Source: a virus
DNA length: 27,745 nt
IMG/VR virus record: IMGVR_UViG_3300042325_000598
Coordinates: 1 to 27,745 of that record
Direction: 5' to 3' (one strand)
Under the pieces are notes generated by a model. It was not told where the DNA came from and made no database searches. It worked only from the letters and a program-made list of their open reading frames with translations. Shown one piece after another: positions 24,063 to 27,745 of the stretch; positions within the stretch are counted from its first letter, which is position 1, and each line of letters starts with the position of its first letter. Both the position numbers and the translations under genes were made by a program.

Positions 24063-24398
24063 ATGGAATACAAAGAACTAAAAGAAAAGATTGTGCAGTG
24101 GGGTAAGGATAGGAATATTTTTGAATTTTCTACTCCAATTAAACAGCTGCATAAAACTCAAGAAGAGTTGGATGAAACAATGAACGCTCTTGTTGCTTTT
24201 GCAGACGCAAAAACAGAAAAAGCAAAAGAAAAAGCAATGGAAGAAGTAATTGACGGTATTGGTGACATGGGAGTTACTCTCATGATGCTTTGCCACAAAG
24301 TCGATGTCGATTTCGTTGAATGTCTTGCCAGTGCATACGATGTCATTAAGGATCGTAAAGGCAAAATGATTAATGGTTTTTTCGTAAAAGAATTGTGA
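24063..24398 (+). CDS. MazG-like nucleotide pyrophosphohydrolase
   Basis: A 111-residue single-domain MazG-type protein. The metal-binding motifs are EExxE at Glu34-Glu38 (QEELDE) and ExxD at Glu61-Asp64 (EVIDGIGD), each on a helix, as in the all-alpha NTP pyrophosphatase superfamily. Such enzymes hydrolyse (d)NTPs to NMPs and PPi. In phages they are thought to adjust nucleotide pools or remove unwanted nucleotides. Here it sits with a base-modification enzyme and ThyX, which favours a role in dNTP quality or supply. It overlaps the next gene as GTGA. Confidence 0.8.
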   Translation: MEYKELKEKIVQWGKDRNIFEFSTPIKQLHKTQEELDETMNALVAFADAKTEKAKEKAMEEVIDGIGDMGVTLMMLCHKVDVDFVECLASAYDVIKDRKGKMINGFFVKEL

Positions 24399-25072
24399 CA
24401 GTAAAAAGGATTGATAAATCAATAGCTGATTTAATCATATCAAATAAACATTACTCCAAGAGGCTTGGTATTTTCTGGGAAGGCTTCGGTCTTTTTAATG
24501 ATAACAAACTTATTGGAGTATGTTGCTTTGGTCAACCGTCAGCACCTATCCAAAAACACGCATTTAAAGATAGGAATTTTAGACTTTATGAATTGACTAG
24601 ATTAGTCGTAGATAATGATGTAAAAAACGCCGCATCATTTTTGATTAGTCAATCTACTAAAATGCTTAAAGAGCGGTTCTGTGCGATTATAAGCTATGCA
24701 GATTCGGCTCATGGACATAGTGGTATAGTTTATCAAGCAACAAATTGGCTATATACAGGCGCAACAGTATCTCATGACAGTCTTTATTTGATTGATGGAG
24801 TGGCAACCCACCCAATGACCCTTAGAGATAAGCTAGGCATTACTAAGCCAGCTATTTGGGCCAAAGAAAATAATATACAAAAGATAAAACCTATGCCAAA
24901 GCACAGATATTTCTTTTTTGTTGGCTCAAAGAAGCAAAAGAAACAAATGAAAGCTTCATTGAACTATGAAATTATTTCGAATTACCCAAAGTCTGATAAA
25001 AAATATTATAATAATGGAGATTTGTCTTGTTCTTTTTATGAAAATCAATACAATTTAAAAACTAATGAGTAA
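24395..25072 (+). CDS. Mom-like DNA-modification enzyme (GNAT fold)
   Basis: A 225-residue protein starting at GTG within a GTGA overlap. Motifs typical of the phage Mu Mom family are present: NKHYSKR (17-23), a strand with GVCCFG (41-46), RLYELTRLVVDN (63-74), SYADSAHGHSG (100-110) and IVYQATNWLYTG (111-122). Mu Mom converts adenine in DNA to a carbamoylmethyl derivative that blocks host restriction enzymes. The family is established by these motifs, but the modification made here is not known. The C-terminal 50 residues are Lys-rich. It overlaps thyX by 8 bp, so the modification and dTMP supply genes are translated together. Confidence 0.8.
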   Translation: MTVKRIDKSIADLIISNKHYSKRLGIFWEGFGLFNDNKLIGVCCFGQPSAPIQKHAFKDRNFRLYELTRLVVDNDVKNAASFLISQSTKMLKERFCAIISYADSAHGHSGIVYQATNWLYTGATVSHDSLYLIDGVATHPMTLRDKLGITKPAIWAKENNIQKIKPMPKHRYFFFVGSKKQKKQMKASLNYEIISNYPKSDKKYYNNGDLSCSFYENQYNLKTNE

Positions 25073-25742
25073 TAAAGTAAAACTAGTCGGCTATACAATT
25101 CCTGATAAAGATTATTTTGCTGGAACAGGAGTGGAAACCATTTCCGATCTAATCACATTTTGCGGAAGAGTGTCTAATCCTTCTAATCAAATGAATATGG
25201 ATACGGCAGATAAGTTGATTAATTATCTTCTTAAACACAAACATTTTTCACCATTTGAAATGTGTAACGCTGTTCTTGAAATCGAAACGACAAGAGATAT
25301 TGCTCGCCAAATTCTTCGCCACAGATCATTTGCTTTTCAAGAATTTTCTCAGCGTTATGCAGATCCTACTTCTGTATTGCCAATGGTAGTCCGCGAAGCC
25401 CGTCTTCAAGATACAAAGAATCGTCAAAATTCAGTAGAAACAAATAATGAAGTTCTTTCTTATCGTTGGGAAGTTAGACAAAAACAATTAATTGAAAAAG
25501 CAAAAGAAACTTATGATTGGGCTATTGAAAATGGGATAGCAAAAGAAGTAGCTCGATCAGTTCTTCCAGAAGGAAATATGATGAGTCGTTTATATATGAA
25601 CGGAACTATTCGTAGTTGGATTCATTATCTTGAAGTTCGCACTGGCAATGGGACTCAGAAAGAGCATATTGAAGTTGCAAAACAATGCGCTATAGCTTTA
25701 TCTAAAATCTTCCCAATGTTTTTGGGGCAAGTTATTGATTAA
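25065..25742 (+). CDS. thyX: Flavin-dependent thymidylate synthase
   Basis: A 225-residue ThyX of normal length. The signature RHRSFAFQEFSQRY (85-98) aligns to RHRxxSxNxxSxR, with Ala at the first Ser and Gln at the Asn. Downstream, ARSVLPEGNMMSRLYMNG and SWIHYLEVRTGNGTQKEH match the family's second half. It makes dTMP from dUMP using FAD, NADPH and methylene-tetrahydrofolate, supporting phage DNA synthesis in an AT-rich genome. The stop overlaps the HNH start as TAATG. Confidence 0.93.
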   Translation: MSNKVKLVGYTIPDKDYFAGTGVETISDLITFCGRVSNPSNQMNMDTADKLINYLLKHKHFSPFEMCNAVLEIETTRDIARQILRHRSFAFQEFSQRYADPTSVLPMVVREARLQDTKNRQNSVETNNEVLSYRWEVRQKQLIEKAKETYDWAIENGIAKEVARSVLPEGNMMSRLYMNGTIRSWIHYLEVRTGNGTQKEHIEVAKQCAIALSKIFPMFLGQVID

Positions 25743-26305
25743 TGAACATCGTAGATTGCAATACTAGAACCACACTCTTACTTAATAACGCTTGGCAACC
25801 TATCACTGCCATCACAGCAAAGGCTGCTTTCGCGCATCTATTAAGTCAAAATGTCACCGCTTTAGATAAAAACAATAATTTGTTTGATTCTATAGAGAAG
25901 TGGAATGATTATGCGGAGTTCCATGAAGATCAGCCCGTTCTTCGTAGCGCAAAACGCTCTTGGCCAATTCCAACAATTATTATTGTAACCAGTAAATTTT
26001 TTAAAAAACCCAAAAAGAAAAAACTATCTTTGGCGGAACTAAGCAGAATTCATGATTCTATTTGCCAGTATTGTTTAAAGAAATTTAAAATCGCAGATCT
26101 TACTATTGATCACATCAAACCAAAAAGTAAGGGCGGAACTGATGAACACGAAAATAGGACTTTGGCTTGTCTTGACTGCAATCAAAAGAAGTCCGATCAT
26201 TCTCCATTTTTTAATATTAAAAATGAAATAGTAAAAGCTCCAGTAATTCCTAATCTTTTTCTTCAGGTGTCCAAAATTAGAAAAGAGTGGAAAAGTTTTA
26301 TATAA
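25742..26305 (+). CDS. HNH endonuclease
   Basis: A 187-residue stand-alone HNH protein. The N-terminal 'TRTTLLLNNAWQPITAITAK' leads a domain common in free HNH nucleases. The nuclease core has CQYC (Cys108, Cys111), then LTIDHIKPKSKGG with Asp123 and His124, Asn138, and CLDCN (Cys143, Cys146, Asn147), giving a zinc-bound beta-beta-alpha-metal site. No RuvC or IscB-type domain is present. It could be a homing nuclease or work with the adjacent Mom-like gene against unmodified DNA; neither role is shown by the sequence. Confidence 0.85.
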   Translation: MNIVDCNTRTTLLLNNAWQPITAITAKAAFAHLLSQNVTALDKNNNLFDSIEKWNDYAEFHEDQPVLRSAKRSWPIPTIIIVTSKFFKKPKKKKLSLAELSRIHDSICQYCLKKFKIADLTIDHIKPKSKGGTDEHENRTLACLDCNQKKSDHSPFFNIKNEIVKAPVIPNLFLQVSKIRKEWKSFI

Positions 26306-26311
26306 TTTAAT

Positions 26312-26581
26312 ATGGGAATTTTAGCTTCTTTAATTAAATCATTGGAACTTTTTTTAAACTTAAAAAACAAATCATTTTATTATGAAATCAGAATCAAATC
26401 AAAAAACAGACAAAAAGAAATACTTGACGAAATTGAAAAGCTGCGTAATGATGGGGGCAGCTCTTCTGCTGATCGCGCAGACCTCCTGCGTATGGAACTC
26501 AAACGAGAACGTGAAGAACTGGAAAATTTATCAACCTTCTACTTTAAAGCTGCAAAAGAACGTCCCGATTCAAACCCTTGA
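26312..26581 (+). CDS. Coiled-coil protein overlapping a lipoprotein gene, possible inner spanin subunit
   Basis: An 89-residue protein. A short hydrophobic or amphipathic N-terminus (GILASLIKSLELFLNL) is followed by a long charged helix (RIKSKNRQKEILDEIEKLRN and RMELKREREELENLSTFYF), likely a coiled coil. The lipoprotein gene starts inside it in the +1 frame. That layout, membrane-proximal coiled coil plus embedded lipoprotein, recalls Rz/Rz1 spanins. The N-terminal membrane segment is weaker than in a standard i-spanin, so this is tentative. TATAAT ends 5 bp before the ATG and overlaps the preceding stop. Confidence 0.5.
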   Translation: MGILASLIKSLELFLNLKNKSFYYEIRIKSKNRQKEILDEIEKLRNDGGSSSADRADLLRMELKREREELENLSTFYFKAAKERPDSNP

Positions 26582-26666
26582 TGGAGTTTATACTCCACAA
26601 GTAAATGAAATCTGGCATTCTGATGATAGATTCCGAAAAGTAGAGAATGAATTAAATCTAAGATAA
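26382..26666 (+). CDS. Small lipoprotein-like protein, possible outer spanin (Rz1-like)
   Basis: A 94-residue protein beginning inside the preceding gene in a different frame, with a 200-bp overlap. A basic N-terminus (KKKYLTKLK) leads to a hydrophobic segment at 21-35 ending in a lipobox-like AQTSC, with Cys36 as the likely lipidated residue; Gln at -3 is not ideal. The mature part is short, with VPIQTLDGVYTPQVNEIWHS and a charged C-terminus. The out-of-frame overlap and lipoprotein signal fit an o-spanin that joins the inner and outer membranes at lysis. Its stop lies 3 bp before the promoter at 26670. Confidence 0.55.
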   Translation: MKSESNQKTDKKKYLTKLKSCVMMGAALLLIAQTSCVWNSNENVKNWKIYQPSTLKLQKNVPIQTLDGVYTPQVNEIWHSDDRFRKVENELNLR

Positions 26667-26669
26667 AAG

Positions 26670-26698
26670 TTGACATAAGCGAAAACATAAGTTATTAT
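26670..26698 (+). promoter_or_regulatory. Consensus-like sigma70 promoter for the large RNA
   Basis: TTGACA (26670-26675), a 17-bp spacer and TATTAT (26693-26698) make the best promoter match in the window. The predicted start near 26705 is not followed by a credible ORF but by a long structured region. AGATAA (26661-26666) and TTATCT (26695-26700) form an inverted repeat enclosing it, which may be chance. Confidence 0.7.
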
Positions 26699-26704
26699 CT
26701 AAAT

Positions 26705-27745
26705 AGATCGATTGAGTAGGAGTTACTCAGACTCAAAAGATCCTCTCTAGTCAACGATTAGAGATAAAATACTGTTCTTTAATAAATAAAAATTTTAAAA
26801 ATTTTATTCCCTTAATGGGACAAGGGGCTTCATGCCCCGTGCGGTAAGCGAACGAGAATCTTGAAGCGATTGTGGTGGGTAGAGATTTGAATGCGACAAC
26901 GCCTACCATTAAAGGAATATTAATTTTTGCAATGGAAATCGGTGAGTTTTCACATACGCAGTGGAGCAAATACTTGAGATTCCGTGTGGGTCAATATCCA
27001 TACATTGTAGATACCAAAAAGCCATACGAAGGTTATGGGCTTCCTTCTCCAGCTATAAGGATTCATATAGCTAGTGCCAGTCCTGCATAACGCATTGAGA
27101 GTGCATACTCTATGGACAAATTTTCAATGGCTAGAGGGAATCTGGCAAGTTACTAGTATAACAGGATGCAATTCCTGAGATTCCACAAACACTCTAGCCA
27201 CCTTTTTTATCTGTCGAGAATATCTACACACAGCTGTGAAGACCTATGCTGGGAATCCGTCTGAGGTGATGCAAATCGCTACAAAGTGGCCCTTCCGTGA
27301 ACCAGCGAAGATGCTGTCTATGCGCGAGGGGCATAGGCGTTAAGGTCTGACAGATAAACTAATTTTGCGGTCATTGAGGGGTATTCGTCAACTAAGACGT
27401 TTGTGCAAGGTAGTCAACATAAAACGCACGATTCAGTGATGGGTTAATGCAGTTGATAGAAATCGAGTCTTTCGAGGCGATTATTCGGTTGGGAACACAT
27501 TGCACGATATAGCGACCTGAGCCGTAAAACCATTTCCAATTGCCTGACTGCAAGCGGCTATACCTGATAAAGTAGTGCGCAGTAGGTCAGGAATTGGTCA
27601 ATTTTATGAGAGGATCATACTGAGATCGCTAGGCCCATAGTCTAGAGAGGAGGTTAAATTCCTTCCCCTCATAATTCGTATTCATACGCGATAAAGTATG
27701 ACGCTGCTAAGAGTGTATCCTTAGATAGTCCCAGCCCTGGATGAG
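26705..27745 (+). ncRNA. Large structured non-coding RNA, right end beyond window; candidate GOLLD/ROOL-type giant RNA
   Basis: More than 1 kb without a credible ORF and less A/T-rich than its neighbours, behind a strong promoter. Stems read directly include: 26824-26828/26834-26838 (GGGGC/GCCCC); 27051-27057/27066-27072 (7 bp); 27098-27102/27107-27111; 27128-27136/27192-27200 (9 bp) enclosing 27137-27143/27178-27184 (7 bp) and 27162-27166/27173-27177; 27207-27215/27349-27357 (9 bp) stacked with 27240-27245/27343-27348; 27386-27389/27396-27399; 27536-27541 plus 27543-27548 paired with 27586-27597 (12 bp, one bulge); and a tRNA-like cloverleaf at 27605-27673. Size, phage context and the tRNA-like element resemble giant ornate RNAs, but I cannot match a consensus by eye. 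A shorter transcript ending near 27208 is also possible. Confidence 0.65.
27605..27673 (+). ncRNA. tRNA-like cloverleaf within the large RNA, anticodon-loop CAT
   Basis: The acceptor stem is 27606-27612 with 27666-27672 (6 of 7 pairs). The D-like arm is GATC 27613-27616/27624-27627. The anticodon-like stem 27629-27633/27641-27645 has a 7-nt loop CCCATAG, placing CAT at 34-36. The T-like arm 27649-27653/27661-27665 has a 7-nt loop TTAAATT. Against a real tRNA: no two-base linker at 8-9, no GG in the D loop, C at position 33 and no TTC in the T loop. I read it as a tRNA mimic or degenerate tRNA, not a working tRNA-Met. Confidence 0.5.

Noticed and set aside
24078-24422. 114-codon - strand ORF opposite the MazG-like gene
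   Set aside because: The + strand frame has intact MazG motifs; the product of this one is Cys/Phe-rich shadow sequence.
26751-26969. 72-codon - strand ORF over the start of the large RNA
   Set aside because: It is antisense to the promoter-driven RNA and has a low-complexity product with no start context like the real genes.
26872-27090. 72-codon + strand ORF inside the large RNA
   Set aside because: It crosses several stems (27020-27041, 27051-27072), has no protein-like motif, and lies in a region without other coding signals. I consider it a chance ORF.
27605-27673. Functional tRNA-Met (CAT)
   Set aside because: The 8-9 linker, D-loop GG, T33 and T-loop TTC are all missing, so I call it tRNA-like only.
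26705-27745. Group I intron or IscB/IsrB-type guide RNA
   Set aside because: I could not find convincing group I P7 or catalytic-core segments. The nearby HNH protein lacks RuvC and the IscB N-terminal domain. A covariance search is needed to be sure.
1-27745. CRISPR array, insertion sequence or integrase-type attachment site
   Set aside because: No regularly spaced direct repeats, transposase or integrase motifs, or flanking inverted repeats were seen. The only repeats are the coding repeats of fibres and adhesins.

Overview
This window is part of an AT-rich, gene-dense genome of a tailed double-stranded DNA phage, most likely a siphovirus. The evidence is a lambda-type tail-tip set (gpL, gpK, gpI and gpJ homologues), fibre and adhesin genes, holin, endolysin and spanin-like genes, and phage-type nucleotide and DNA-modification genes. 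No integrase, repressor or bacterial housekeeping gene is visible. Almost no start codon has a recognisable Shine-Dalgarno sequence. Starts instead follow A/T-rich leaders, or overlap the previous stop as ATGA, GTGA, TAATG or TAATATG. This suggests a host with weak SD use (Bacteroidota or cyanobacteria are possible), but the host cannot be fixed from the sequence.

Layout. (1) 1-6038, + strand: a 5'-truncated APH/choline-kinase-fold protein with altered catalytic residues, a small protein that may bind ssDNA, a GT4 glycosyltransferase whose C-terminus looks like half of a GT9 enzyme, a second ORF carrying the other half, a Rad52/Sak-like annealing protein, a GNAT acetyltransferase and two small proteins. 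(2) 6020-14125, - strand: tail-tip operon L-K-I-J plus one further tail protein. (3) 14163-15134, + strand: three small unknown genes ending at a strong terminator. (4) 15196-23672, + strand: holin, a small structural protein, a repeat-rich tail fibre, another structural protein, five tandem LamG-type adhesin paralogues, a small acidic protein and an endolysin. (5) 23689-26666, + strand: a sigma70-like promoter followed by an unknown small protein, a MazG-like pyrophosphohydrolase, a Mom-like DNA-modification enzyme, ThyX, an HNH endonuclease and an overlapping spanin-like pair. (6) 26670-27745: a consensus-like promoter followed by about 1 kb with no credible ORF but many long complementary stems, ending in a tRNA-like cloverleaf. 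The RNA appears to continue past the window.

How it fits together. Region 2 builds the tail tip, and region 4 supplies the fibres and adhesins that contact the host plus the lysis enzymes. Region 5 probably adjusts nucleotide pools and modifies phage DNA, while region 1 combines recombination with sugar transfer. The most notable element is the large structured RNA at the right end. In size, phage setting and association with a tRNA-like element it resembles the giant ornate RNAs (GOLLD, ROOL), but I cannot assign it to a known class without a covariance search.
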